Origin: Mycobacterium ostraviense
GTDB lineage: Bacteria > Actinomycetota > Actinomycetes > Mycobacteriales > Mycobacteriaceae
Assembly: GCF_002705925.1 (NCBI RefSeq)
Contig: NZ_NKRE01000001.1
Span: 5,830,904-5,894,903, forward strand
Direction of reading: 5' to 3'
Length of the DNA stretch: 64,000 nucleotides
Shown here: one piece after another, positions 36,068 through 44,840 of the stretch
Layout of the letters: every line of letters begins with the position of its first letter
Position numbering within the stretch: position 1 is the first letter of the stretch
Program-made: the position numbers and the translations under genes
The notes under the pieces: generated by a model
What the model saw: the letters and a program-made list of their open reading frames with translations, nothing else
What the model was told of the DNA's origin: nothing
Databases searched by the model: none

Positions 36068-36556
36068 ATGACCCCCGCTGAGTCTCTTGCGCCGGCCGAT
36101 CGGCTGGCGCTCAGCGATCTGGTGCATCGGTATGCGGCCCGCGTCGATGATCGTGAATTCGATTCTGCGGCCGCCCTTTTCATTGCGGCAGCCGAGCTGA
36201 CGACACCCGACCCGCCCGCGACACTGACACCGGTCCATTCGCATCGGGGCCAAAAAGCCATCGCCGCCGCCATGGCGGCCGTCGCCCAAACGATGCGTAC
36301 CGAACACGCGATCGTCGGGGAGGTCTATGACAAGGCTCCGCGGCCGGGTGTCGCGCGAGGGCGCATCACCTGCATCGCGCACCATTGGAGCCGGCGCGGC
36401 GATGACCTGGTCGACGTGGTCTGGCATCTGCGGTACGACGACGAGTACCAGCTGACCGATTCGGGCTGGCGAATCAGCAGCCGCACCTTGACGATCAACG
36501 CCATTGAAAGCCGGCCGGTACGCCGATTGCTGCCGCGCCAGCAACCGTCGACCTGA
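36068..36556 (+). CDS. SnoaL-like (NTF2 fold) protein
   Basis: A 162-residue SnoaL_4-type cone-shaped fold. It has the N-terminal helix pattern (DRLALSDLVHRYAARVDDREFDSAAALF) and the later strand region CIAHHWSRRGDDLVDVVWHLRYDDEY. Such proteins act as isomerases, dehydratases or cyclases, or bind small ligands; no catalytic residue can be assigned here. It directly follows the F420-type oxidoreductase, so the two may act on the same substrate. Confidence 0.8.
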   Translation: MTPAESLAPADRLALSDLVHRYAARVDDREFDSAAALFIAAAELTTPDPPATLTPVHSHRGQKAIAAAMAAVAQTMRTEHAIVGEVYDKAPRPGVARGRITCIAHHWSRRGDDLVDVVWHLRYDDEYQLTDSGWRISSRTLTINAIESRPVRRLLPRQQPST

Positions 36557-36699
36557 GCGGCTGCTGACTCCGCTTTCATGCGCTTCCATGCCGCGCCAAG
36601 CGAAGTCGTTTGGCCATGCGGCATTTCGGGTAATTCCGAAGGTGCTGACCGACCCCGTCGGTTTGCCGGTGCGGAGACCTCACAGTGGAGGAGGCGTTC

Positions 36700-37005
36700 A
36701 TGGGGAGCATCTCGCGCCACGCCATCCACCGACGTCCTTACGCCCACGACTCGGTGGAACGCATCGATGACGCCCTGCACGCGCCCGGTCTGGTTGTCGT
36801 CGCCGGTGCCGTGCTGGCTTTCGTGGTGTCCATCGCCAATTTCGCGCTCGGACAGGTAGGGCTCGGCCTCGCCGCCGCCATCGGCGGACTGCTCTCGTTC
36901 GGCGCCGGTCTGGCTTGGCTTGCCATGGAGCGCAGGCGAGTTCGCGAAGCCGAACGGCAGCGGCCATTCGACCACCAGCAGCGGCCCGAGAGGCCCGAGA
37001 GGTAG
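36700..37005 (+). CDS. UsfY-like small membrane protein
   Basis: A 101-residue protein with two hydrophobic helices (VVVAGAVLAFVVSIANFAL and LGLAAAIGGLLSFGAGLAWLAM) and a charged C-terminus (ERRRVREAERQ), the layout of the UsfY family encoded near the sigF operon in M. tuberculosis. The function is unknown. ATG 36700 is chosen because GGAGGAGG at 36687-36694 lies 5 bases upstream. Confidence 0.7.
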   Translation: MGSISRHAIHRRPYAHDSVERIDDALHAPGLVVVAGAVLAFVVSIANFALGQVGLGLAAAIGGLLSFGAGLAWLAMERRRVREAERQRPFDHQQRPERPER

Positions 37006-37014
37006 GAGTGCCGG

Positions 37015-37443
37015 CTACTGCAAGGCTGCGAGGTTGTCCACCGAGTTCTGAATCTCGCGGCGCAGAACCCTGGCGACGAGACGCCCAACCGGCCCGCCGA
37101 GCAGACCGCCTTTCAGGTCAGCCGTCAGACGGAAATCCGACCCCGGATGGTTGGCGGCGACGGTCACCGCAACAGCGATCCGGATTCCGCCCCGACCGCA
37201 GCCATGCAGTTGGATCGAGGTCGGCTCGTCATACTCGGTGACCGTCCAGTGAACGACGTTGCGGAAACCCTTCACCTTGATCAGTGACGAGACGCGGACG
37301 CCCTCGTCGATCGTCGACGGCACCTCCCCGCGCCACCCCCCGAATATCGTCATCCATTCGTCGAATCGGTGCAGGTCGGAGGCAACTTTCCAGGCGCACT
37401 CCGGATCGACGTTAGATGACGTTGACACCTCTACACGCGCCAT
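37015..37443 (-). CDS. SRPBCC (polyketide cyclase/START-like) protein
   Basis: A 142-residue SRPBCC superfamily protein (MARVEVSTSSNVDPECAW at the start, WMTIFGGWRGEVPS, FRLTADLKGGLLGGPVG). This fold encloses a hydrophobic ligand pocket; function and ligand are unknown. It is convergent with the UsfY-like gene, only 9 bases away. ATG 37443 is chosen because upstream in-frame sequence is Arg/Pro-rich and not SRPBCC-like. Confidence 0.75.
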   Translation of the reverse strand: MARVEVSTSSNVDPECAWKVASDLHRFDEWMTIFGGWRGEVPSTIDEGVRVSSLIKVKGFRNVVHWTVTEYDEPTSIQLHGCGRGGIRIAVAVTVAANHPGSDFRLTADLKGGLLGGPVGRLVARVLRREIQNSVDNLAALQ

Positions 37444-37670
37444 GTGTCTACCCGCTCTCTGGTTCGGCGGTCCCGTGCTCCTGACCGGCCGCAGCCGGGC
37501 CATGCGTTCGGGGTTACATACCCGAGCACCGCAGCCCGATAAACTCCGACAATCCGCCGTCGTCTGCCGGCGAGCCGCCGATTCGCGCCGACCAATCCGG
37601 CCTATCGCTGGCCCAATCCCGTTGCCGCAGAACCGGTGCCAACCCAGCGGTTGCCCTCGCCGGCTTGCGG

Positions 37671-38234
37671 CTAAATTCCTTTCCAGGCGGTATCCAACTG
37701 GGCGGCCACGTCGATGACCTGGGCGGCCTGTGACTGCGGTGAATCGATCTCCTCAGCGACGTACTGGGCGATGAACCGCCGGATCTCGCCGTCAACGCCG
37801 GCCAGAATGCGCAGCACCTCCCCACGAATCGATTTGGACGACACGTTGACGGTGATATCGGAGGGCCGCGGTTTGGCGACGTCGACAATCAGCAGCAGTG
37901 GCTCGGCAGCACGTGCGGTGGCGCGCAGCGCGATATCTCCGGCCACCTTGAACCGTTGCTTGTCGAGCCGGAGGTCCAGCAGCAGGTCAATCGACAGCGG
38001 AATGTGAATCACAAATGTGATGAGGTCACCGAGCTTTCGGGTAACCCGCGGCTCGTTGATTTTGACATGCGCGCTGACTTTGGCGATCCCTCCGGGGCCC
38101 TGGGCGATCGGTTCCATGTCGAATTCGCTGCCGGCGATTTCGGCGAATGATGCCGCCACCCGCTCCGGTGTGACGGCAACCTCGAAGAATCTGCGGCCGA
38201 AGTCTTCATAAGTGAGGTAGTCGTGATGTTGCAT
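37671..38234 (-). CDS. Conserved mycobacterial protein of unknown function (Rv1780-like)
   Basis: A 187-residue soluble protein beginning MQHHDYLTYEDFGRRFFEVA. It appears to be a mixed alpha/beta protein with no signal or membrane span. It is highly similar, by memory, to Rv1780, whose function is unknown. ATG 38234 gives the same length as Rv1780. It diverges from the membrane protein gene at 38466; the shared region has repeated GACGTC elements. Confidence 0.85.
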   Translation of the reverse strand: MQHHDYLTYEDFGRRFFEVAVTPERVAASFAEIAGSEFDMEPIAQGPGGIAKVSAHVKINEPRVTRKLGDLITFVIHIPLSIDLLLDLRLDKQRFKVAGDIALRATARAAEPLLLIVDVAKPRPSDITVNVSSKSIRGEVLRILAGVDGEIRRFIAQYVAEEIDSPQSQAAQVIDVAAQLDTAWKGI

Positions 38235-38298
38235 AGGCTTATACCGTCTCACGTCAACTCCCGTAACGGTCGCTGATCGGTTCGCGTCGCGCGAAATT

Positions 38299-38316
38299 TG
38301 ACGTCATTCGACGTCA
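38299..38316. promoter_or_regulatory. Paired GACGTC elements in a divergent promoter region
   Basis: TGACGTCA (38299-38306) is an 8-bp palindrome, and a second GACGTCA starts at 38310, ten bases away (one helical turn). Another ACGTCA lies near 38253. The spacing suggests an operator for a dimeric regulator, not otherwise supported. Confidence 0.3.
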
Positions 38317-38465
38317 GATGCACCAGGCGGACCGGTCCCCACCGCCGCGGTGTGATCTGCGACATCTGCCACGCGTTGTGAACAACGCCACAAGCGGCCG
38401 CTTCGATTCGATAAGTCGGGCGGCGGCCTGCCACGCTGGAAGTACCTGGAGGTGTTTGGAGTCTC

Positions 38466-40319
38466 ATGTGCGCCCACGAAAATCCTGATCAGCGCTCGGC
38501 CGTAACCCGGATCGAGGGACTGCTGACCTGGCTCGGCGGCGGACACTGGGGTGAACTCGGTGAGTGTCACGAGCGGTCGACCCACGCCGTTGCCGGGGCC
38601 GTGGTGGCCTTCGGATCCGGGCTGGCCTGGCTGGTGGCGAGCTTGGCGGTGCGCGAATCGACGGGCTGGCCCACCTGGACCGTCGTTGCCGTGACCCTGG
38701 TGTTCGCCCTACTGATCGGCGCGGTGGTCCGCGGTACCGCCGGCGGACCCGGCGTGGACCGGTCCGCCATCGCGGGCCGCGCCGGGGTCGCTCTCGCCGT
38801 CGGTGTCGTGGTCGGCGAGCTGGCCGCACTGGTTGCGTTTTCCGGTGCCATCAACCAGCGACTCGACGAACGGGCCCTACGCAATGCCGACTCTGTGCCG
38901 GCTGTCGCGCAGGCGTCGGCAACGCTGCAACAGTCCCGCGCTGCGCGGGCCGCGCTCGACAACGGGGTCGAACAGGCTCGGGGTCATCTGGACAAGGCTC
39001 TGGTGGTCGCGCGCTGCGAATACCACCCCACACCGGGTTGCCCGCAGACCAGGATCACCGGCGTTCCCGGTCAAGGACCCGAAACACGAACGGCCAACGA
39101 GCTTCTCGCCGATGCGCAGCGTGAATTGGACAACGTGTTGGCGGCTCGCGACCGTCAGGCACCCGAGCTCGACGCCAGGGTGCGCCAGGACCAGGAGGCC
39201 CTCAACACGGCTCGGCAGGCGGTGGTCGCCGGCGCGGGTCGCGGGCTAGGGACACGCTGGGTGGCCATGAACGACGTAACCCTTGCCAGCGCCGGCGCGT
39301 TGGTGCTGCGGGCGCTGCTGATTGCGTTCTTCGCCCTGGTGTATCTGCTGCCGCTGATCCTGCGGCTATGGCGTGGTGAGACGACACATGACCGCCACGC
39401 GGCCGCGCGCGCCGAACGGGACCGCGCCGAACTCGAGGCCGAGACCGCCATCGCGATCAAACGCGCCGAAGTTCGCCGCGCTGCCGAAATCATGTGGGCC
39501 GAGCATCAGCTGACCCAGACCCGCCTGGCGATCGAGGCGCAGGCCGAAATCGACCGGGAACAGCAACGCCGTCGCGTCATCGAAGCGCTGGAGATTCCGG
39601 TGCGCGCGGAGTCGCAGCGTCATTTCGAGGCAGTCGAGCCAGTCGAGGAAGTAGAGGAAGACATGTATCTGCCTATCGCGGCCGAAGCAGAGGCCGCCAG
39701 CCGCGCCGTCGCCCAATTGCCGGCTGGAACAGCGGATCGCCTCGCTCAAACCCCGGAACAGCTTCCGGCGCAGGTCGACTCGGGCGGCACGGTGGCAGCG
39801 GATGAGACCGAGCGCGGCGGCCCGCTGATTCCGTCGATTCCGGACGCCACCAAAGCTGCGGCGCGATGGATTCGGCCGTTGATGCCCCCGTTCGTGGCGC
39901 GGGTGATCGACAACACCACTCAGCCGCTGCGCACCGCACGTCAGGTGTTCGAAGAGGTCGAAGAAATCGCGTTTTCGTTCAAGCGCACCCGCAAGGTCAC
40001 CGTCAACTCCGAGAGTTCCGACAGCGCCGACAGCTCCAACAGCAGACGTGACCAGCCGGCGCCCCAATCCCCCGTTGCCGAGGGCGTGAACCGTATCGAA
40101 TCGTCACGTGGCGAAGCCGATACCGGCAGCTACGACGGAAGCTACGAGAGGCTGAGCCCCAACGAGCGATACCGGCCGTTGGAGCAATCTCCGGAAGATC
40201 TGGCCGGGTTGCCGATGGGATCGACCGGACGTGCGAAGCGGCGTGAGCTGGTCGGGCGGGAGGGGCCGGCCGAGCTGCGTTCCCCCGATGGTCCGCGTCA
40301 GCTGCCCCCCGGTAAGTAA
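38466..40319 (+). CDS. DUF4407-type integral membrane protein with coiled coil (Rv1779c-like)
   Basis: A 617-residue protein. Membrane helices lie at about 42-62, 70-90, 103-125 and 275-297. The loop between helices 3 and 4 contains paired Cys (CEYHPTPGC). After helix 4 comes a long charged coiled coil (AARAERDRAELEAETAIAIK onward, about 310-390), then an acidic, Pro/Gln-rich tail of some 200 residues with a short amphipathic stretch. Function unknown. Its stop codon lies inside the first unit of a triple 13-bp repeat. Homologous in layout to Rv1779c. Confidence 0.85.
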   Translation: MCAHENPDQRSAVTRIEGLLTWLGGGHWGELGECHERSTHAVAGAVVAFGSGLAWLVASLAVRESTGWPTWTVVAVTLVFALLIGAVVRGTAGGPGVDRSAIAGRAGVALAVGVVVGELAALVAFSGAINQRLDERALRNADSVPAVAQASATLQQSRAARAALDNGVEQARGHLDKALVVARCEYHPTPGCPQTRITGVPGQGPETRTANELLADAQRELDNVLAARDRQAPELDARVRQDQEALNTARQAVVAGAGRGLGTRWVAMNDVTLASAGALVLRALLIAFFALVYLLPLILRLWRGETTHDRHAAARAERDRAELEAETAIAIKRAEVRRAAEIMWAEHQLTQTRLAIEAQAEIDREQQRRRVIEALEIPVRAESQRHFEAVEPVEEVEEDMYLPIAAEAEAASRAVAQLPAGTADRLAQTPEQLPAQVDSGGTVAADETERGGPLIPSIPDATKAAARWIRPLMPPFVARVIDNTTQPLRTARQVFEEVEEIAFSFKRTRKVTVNSESSDSADSSNSRRDQPAPQSPVAEGVNRIESSRGEADTGSYDGSYERLSPNERYRPLEQSPEDLAGLPMGSTGRAKRRELVGREGPAELRSPDGPRQLPPGK

Positions 40320-40346
40320 CCCCGGTAAGTAACCCCCGGTAAGTAA
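40307..40346. repeat. Three copies of a 13-bp repeat across a stop codon
   Basis: CCCCGGTAAGTAA occurs at 40307-40319, 40320-40332 and 40334-40346. The first copy supplies the last codons and TAA stop of the membrane protein gene, so the extra copies lie in its 3' untranslated region. Confidence 0.85.
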
Positions 40347-40555
40347 CATGGTGCGACACACGCTGGCCGGCAGCATGCCGGGTCAGGTCGCATAGGATTC
40401 TGTCAGCGATGGTATCTCGGCAGGCGCCATCCTGACGGTGCCACCAGCCAGGCATAACGACGGACAAGGACAGGATCTCGTGGGTCTCTGGACGGCAGCA
40501 CAGGACACGTTCTCACGGTGACATCCCGATCGCCGATCGCAATGCCGGCGGCCTC

Positions 40556-41005
40556 ATGAAGGTCAGCCTTTTCCTGGCGGACGCAGCGCAGGCCGATCCC
40601 CAGTCGGGTAAGGTCCACGCCCTCGGGCTGGGCTGGCGACAATGCCAAACACCCACTCCCCCTTTCGCTTTGGTGCTTTTTTTGGACATCGACTGGGATG
40701 AGACCAACCAACAGCACAAGTTGACGTGCCAACTGCTGACCACCGATGGAGATCCGGTGGTAGTGACGGGGCCGCATGGCCCGCAGCCCATGCTGTTCGA
40801 AGCCGCCGCCGAGGCAGGCCGGATGCCCGGGGCGATCCACGGCACTTCGGTCCGGATGCCGCTTGCCCTCAACATCCCGCCGGGAATTCCGTTGGAACCG
40901 GGACTCTATGAGTGGCGGGTGGAGGTGGAAGGCTTCGAGCAGGCCACGGCGGTTGAGGCTTTCATCGTGACCGGTGGAGGCCATTCGCCGGTGGCTTTCG
41001 ACTAA
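40556..41005 (+). CDS. Conserved protein of unknown function (Rv1778c-like, DUF6941-type)
   Basis: A 149-residue soluble protein with a predicted beta-rich fold (MKVSLFLADAAQADPQSGKV, FALVLFLDIDWDETN, GLYEWRVEVEG). No catalytic motif is seen. The length equals that of Rv1778c as remembered. ATG 40556 has no strong ribosome binding site. It is convergent with cyp144. Confidence 0.8.
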   Translation: MKVSLFLADAAQADPQSGKVHALGLGWRQCQTPTPPFALVLFLDIDWDETNQQHKLTCQLLTTDGDPVVVTGPHGPQPMLFEAAAEAGRMPGAIHGTSVRMPLALNIPPGIPLEPGLYEWRVEVEGFEQATAVEAFIVTGGGHSPVAFD

Positions 41006-41083
41006 GAATAGTTCTGAAATAGCCAAGTTACCAACTGTTTTCGTAGAATGACGACGCCATCGGCAGGACGGCAGCCTGACGAG

Positions 41084-42388
41084 TTACCGCACTGTCAATT
41101 CGAGACGTTCGAGGCGGCGCACCAGGATGCTCGGCAACCACTGCCCGACGTCGGCGGCCTCGATTACCGACGTTCGTTCGAGCAGCTGGCGCACGACAAT
41201 CTGGGCCTCCAGGCGTGCCAGCGCTGCGCCGACGCAGAAGTGCGCGCCCTTCCCGAAACTGATGTGGCCCTTGCCTCGTCCGCGGTCAAGGCGGAATACA
41301 CCTGGTGTTTCGAACTGAGCCGGATCACGGTTGGCCGCGCCCCACAACAGCAGCAGATGCGAGTCAGCCGGCAGGTCGATCCCGGCCAGGCTGGTGTCGT
41401 TTCGCACGTGCCGGTAGTGACCCCGAAAAGGCGCCTCGTAGCGCAGCGTTTCCTCGATAAAAGCTCCCAGCAGGTCCGGGTTGTCGCGCAGCTGCCGCTG
41501 GATGTCAGGACGGGTTGCCAGTATCCAGGTCGCGCTGCCCAGCAACGAGGCGGTCGACTCTCCCCCCGCGGCGAATAGGGTGACCATCATGACTTGGGCG
41601 GTGAGCGTGTCGATTTCGCCTGATGTGCAGGCGGCGGCAAGTTCCCCCAGCAAATTGTCTTGCAGACCGGCCGCCGCCCGGCTGAATTGGTCGGAGATGT
41701 AGCCGCTGAGCTCCATCACGGCGACGCCCGCGGCGGCGAGTTGCTCGTGACTGACCAACCCTTCGAGCAGTTGCGTGGCCGCGTATCCCCACTTCACCAG
41801 CTGAGCCGCGTCCGCGTCGGGCACGCCGATGAGCTGGGCCACGACCATCATCGGCAGCCGGTTGGCCATCGCACCCATCCATTCGATGTGGCCGTGGCGC
41901 AGGCCGTCGACCCAGAGTCGGCTTGCGGTCTGGGCGGCAAACTGTTCTATGGCGCGGATTCGCTTGGCCGCCAAGTGGCGCACCAGCAGCTTGCGATGCA
42001 GTGCGTGGGCGGGATCGTCGGCGGTGGCCAGCACATGGGTCGGCCCGCCGGGCGCGTCCATCTCGAACGGCTTGACGGTTCCGTCGGCCGTGTAGGTCAT
42101 CGTGGCGGTCAGGTTCGAGGAGAAGTCCTCGGGGCGGCTGACGGCTTCGTGCACGGCATCCCAACCGCATACCGCATAGAACGAGGAGTCAGCGATGCGG
42201 TGGACCGTTCCGGCGGCATGCATGCGCTCGTAGAGAGGGTAGGGATCTTGCAGGCATTCGGCACCGAAGAAGGTGTTGGCATCGATGGAGCATGTCCGGA
42301 GTCCGGTGGAACTCATCCGGTGATCCATCGCCCGCTCCGGGCGACGGCATCGGCGAGGCGAACACTGCACACGGGTGTCATTGCGCAT
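41084..42388 (-). CDS. cyp144: Cytochrome P450 CYP144
   Basis: A P450 of 434 residues if ATG 42388 is used. Motifs: I-helix AAGGESTAS, ExxR as EETLR, and haem loop FGKGAHFCVG. The substrate is unknown. The first 35 residues (MRNDTRVQCSPRRCRR) are Arg-rich and unlike CYP144 of M. tuberculosis as I recall it, whereas DANTFFGAE onward matches well. ATG 42328 with GGAG 6 bases upstream is a good alternative start (414 residues). In M. tuberculosis a shorter leaderless form of CYP144 is also made. Its upstream region is the boundary of an inverted gene block. Confidence 0.9.
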   Translation of the reverse strand: MRNDTRVQCSPRRCRRPERAMDHRMSSTGLRTCSIDANTFFGAECLQDPYPLYERMHAAGTVHRIADSSFYAVCGWDAVHEAVSRPEDFSSNLTATMTYTADGTVKPFEMDAPGGPTHVLATADDPAHALHRKLLVRHLAAKRIRAIEQFAAQTASRLWVDGLRHGHIEWMGAMANRLPMMVVAQLIGVPDADAAQLVKWGYAATQLLEGLVSHEQLAAAGVAVMELSGYISDQFSRAAAGLQDNLLGELAAACTSGEIDTLTAQVMMVTLFAAGGESTASLLGSATWILATRPDIQRQLRDNPDLLGAFIEETLRYEAPFRGHYRHVRNDTSLAGIDLPADSHLLLLWGAANRDPAQFETPGVFRLDRGRGKGHISFGKGAHFCVGAALARLEAQIVVRQLLERTSVIEAADVGQWLPSILVRRLERLELTVR

Positions 42389-42686
42389 CCTTTCTGCGTG
42401 GTATGCACTCGGGCCGATCGACCGAGAATTCATCCGCGGCATGGCTAAGCAGGGACCTTCACCAGAGTGGTCGGTGGATACACCGGGCGTCAACGACGCG
42501 GCGACAATTGAACGACAATTGAAACCGGCATTGCGCGGTGCTGCCTCGGGTTGTCTCACTGTGGCGCTCAGACCTGCGGTGCCGGCGGCGGTGACCGCCG
42601 TCGCCGTCTCAGGTTCGAGAAAAGCCAGCTGCTTTTCCGTTGGCGCAGAACCGGGCCGTCAGCGTCGCATTGCGGCTCGGCGTTGC
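42389..42686. other. Spacer at an inversion boundary, between cyp144 and the IclR gene
   Basis: About 300 bases that hold the cyp144 promoter side. It contains an exact 11-bp tandem repeat (CGACAATTGAA at 42502-42512 and 42513-42523). It is one of the two edges of the block whose gene order and strand are reversed compared with H37Rv. Confidence 0.45.
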
Positions 42687-43433
42687 TCAGCGTGTCCAGG
42701 CGGGCGAGTCGGCTGCACTGCGCAAAGCTGAAACGATGCGGTCTTCTTTTTCCACGAAACGCTCGGTCGGCGTGGGCACCGAGATCGCGATCACGTTGTC
42801 GCCCAACGCTCGTCCGGCGATAGCGGCCGCCGAAATCCCCGGGGTGTGCTCGTCGCGATCGAAAGCGATTCCGGTGCTTCGGATTTCAGCGATTTCACGA
42901 CGGAGCGCCGCGGCGACTTCGGGGGTGAAGCTGGCGAGGGCGGCCGCAGCGGCGGCCTCGTCAAGTGCGGCGAGGGCCGCCTTTCCGTTGGCGGTCCCGT
43001 TCAGTGGGAATCGGACGCCGATCGCTGAGACGGCGCGGAGCCGGTGTGACGACTCGATTTGGTCGATGAACCACATCTTCTGGCCGCGCAGCATCGAAAG
43101 GTCGACGGTTTCGCCGCCGGTGGCGGCGGCCACTCGCTCGATGGTCGGGCGGAATACTGCCGCGATGTGCGCTCCGGTGGCGTTGCCGAATCCCAGCAGG
43201 CGTTCACCAAGGGAAAAGTGGCCACGGTCGTCGACGCTGGCCAAGCCGACTTCGACGAGACCGACCAGCAGGCGGCGAGTGGTCGACTTGGCCAGCTGTA
43301 AGCGCTCGCTGAGGTCGACCAGACGCAACTGGCCCGGGTCGGCGGCGATTTCGTCCAGTGCGGCTGCCGCTCGGCGCAACACCTGGATACCCTCGTCGCG
43401 ATTGGTCCGGGCATTTCGTTCCGTTCGCGGCAC
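42687..43433 (-). CDS. IclR family transcriptional regulator (Rv1773c-like)
   Basis: A 248-residue IclR-type regulator. The N-terminal winged helix (about 15-75; LRLVDLSERLQLAKSTTRRLLVGL) is followed by an effector-binding GAF-like domain (about 90-245). IclR proteins respond to small aromatic or carboxylic effectors. It diverges from a flavin oxidoreductase and a PhlG-like hydrolase, which it probably controls through the inverted repeats between them. Confidence 0.9.
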   Translation of the reverse strand: MPRTERNARTNRDEGIQVLRRAAAALDEIAADPGQLRLVDLSERLQLAKSTTRRLLVGLVEVGLASVDDRGHFSLGERLLGFGNATGAHIAAVFRPTIERVAAATGGETVDLSMLRGQKMWFIDQIESSHRLRAVSAIGVRFPLNGTANGKAALAALDEAAAAAALASFTPEVAAALRREIAEIRSTGIAFDRDEHTPGISAAAIAGRALGDNVIAISVPTPTERFVEKEDRIVSALRSAADSPAWTR

Positions 43434-43437
43434 AATG

Positions 43438-43483
43438 CCACTATAGTGGTCCGCATTGCGGAATTTGAAGAACCGAAATGCGG
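43438..43483. promoter_or_regulatory. Operator-like inverted repeats between IclR gene and flavoprotein gene
   Basis: CCACTATAGTGG (43438-43449) is a perfect 12-bp palindrome. Next to it, CCGCATTGCGGA (43451-43462) and ACCGAAATGCGG (43472-43483) form an inverted repeat with 10 of 12 positions paired. The whole lies in the 66-base divergent gap, just ahead of the flavoprotein ribosome binding site, where an IclR-type regulator would be expected to bind. Confidence 0.55.
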
Positions 43484-43499
43484 ATCAGAGGAGATCTGG

Positions 43500-44840
43500 G
43501 TGAGCGCACTTCCTCGCGGCCGGCACTTTTTCCGCGGCGATGACGGTTACGAGGCCGCACGCCGTGGCACGGTGTGGCATCAACGAGTGCCCGAACGTTA
43601 TCCCGAGGTGATTGTGCAGGCTGTCGATGCCGACGACATCATCGCGGGCCTGCGCTACGCCAGGGCCAACGGCCACAAGGTCAGCATCGTCTCGGGCGGG
43701 CACAGCTTCGCGGCCAGCCATCTGCGCGACGGCGCCGTTCTCCTTGACGTCAGCCGTCTCGACCACGCGCGGATCGATGCCGAAAACATGACGGCCGTCG
43801 CCGGCCCCGGCAAGGGCGGCAGCTTGCTCATGGCCGACCTGCAGGCCCAGAACCTGTTTTTCCCCGGCGGCCACTGCAAAGGCGTCTGTCTGGGCGGCTA
43901 CCTGCTGCAAGGCGGGTACGGCTGGAACAGCCGAATTTTCGGCCCGGCCTGCGAAAGTGTCATCGGACTCGACGTCATCACCGCCGACGGCGAGCAGATC
44001 CATTGCGACGCAGCCAATCACCCCGACCTGTACTGGGCCGCCCGCGGCGCCGGCCCGGGTTTTTTCGGGGTCGTCACGTCGTTTTACCTCAAGCTCTATC
44101 CCCGCCCGGCCGTCTGTGGCACCAGCGTGTATGTGTACCCGTTCGACGTGGCCGACGAGGTCTACACCTGGGCCCGCAACGTCAGCGCCGACGTGGATCG
44201 CCGCGTCGAGATGCAAATCCTTGCCACCCGCAGCGTCCCCGAGATGGGTCTCGACATGCCGGCCATCGTGATGGCCTCGCCGGCATTCGGCGACTCGGAA
44301 GAAGAGGCCAAAGACGCCCTCGCGGTATTCGACACCTGCCCGGTGATCGACCGGGCTCTGGTCAAGAACCCTTATATGCCAACGGATTTGCCCGCCTGGT
44401 ACGACGTCGTGATGACTCACTACCTGGGCGATCACCGGTACACCGCGGACAATATGTGGACCTCGGCGCCGGCCGAGGACCTGTTACCGGGCATCCGCAA
44501 TATTCTCGACACCCTGCCGCCGCACCCGTCGCACTTCCTGTGGCTGAACTGGGGGCCGTCCCCGACACGCCAGGACATGGCCTACAGCATCGAGGACGAG
44601 ATCTACCTGGCGCTCTACGGCTCCTGGAAGGACCCGGCCGACGACGACAAGTACGGCGATTGGGCGCGGTCCAACATGGCGGCGATGTCGCACCTGGCCA
44701 CCGGCATTCAGCTCGCGGACGAAAACCTCGGCCAGCGCCCGGCTCGGTTTGCCACCGATGCGGCCATGGCCCGGCTGGACCAGGTACGGGCGACCTACGA
44801 TCCCGACGGTCTGTTCAACAGTTGGATGGGACGAATCTGA
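43500..44840 (+). CDS. BBE/GOOX-type FAD oxidoreductase (Rv1774-like)
   Basis: A 446-residue berberine-bridge-type oxidase or dehydrogenase. The FAD domain has SGGHSF with His68 and GHCKGVCLGG with Cys130. This His/Cys pair is the hallmark of bicovalent FAD in glucooligosaccharide oxidase, where the residues are also His68 and Cys130. The C-terminal BBE element (YDPDGLFNSWMG) is present. The GTG start at 43500 has AGAGGAG upstream and gives the 446-residue length remembered for Rv1774. It overlaps the next gene by one base (TGATG), so the two proteins are coexpressed. Confidence 0.9.
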   Translation: MSALPRGRHFFRGDDGYEAARRGTVWHQRVPERYPEVIVQAVDADDIIAGLRYARANGHKVSIVSGGHSFAASHLRDGAVLLDVSRLDHARIDAENMTAVAGPGKGGSLLMADLQAQNLFFPGGHCKGVCLGGYLLQGGYGWNSRIFGPACESVIGLDVITADGEQIHCDAANHPDLYWAARGAGPGFFGVVTSFYLKLYPRPAVCGTSVYVYPFDVADEVYTWARNVSADVDRRVEMQILATRSVPEMGLDMPAIVMASPAFGDSEEEAKDALAVFDTCPVIDRALVKNPYMPTDLPAWYDVVMTHYLGDHRYTADNMWTSAPAEDLLPGIRNILDTLPPHPSHFLWLNWGPSPTRQDMAYSIEDEIYLALYGSWKDPADDDKYGDWARSNMAAMSHLATGIQLADENLGQRPARFATDAAMARLDQVRATYDPDGLFNSWMGRI

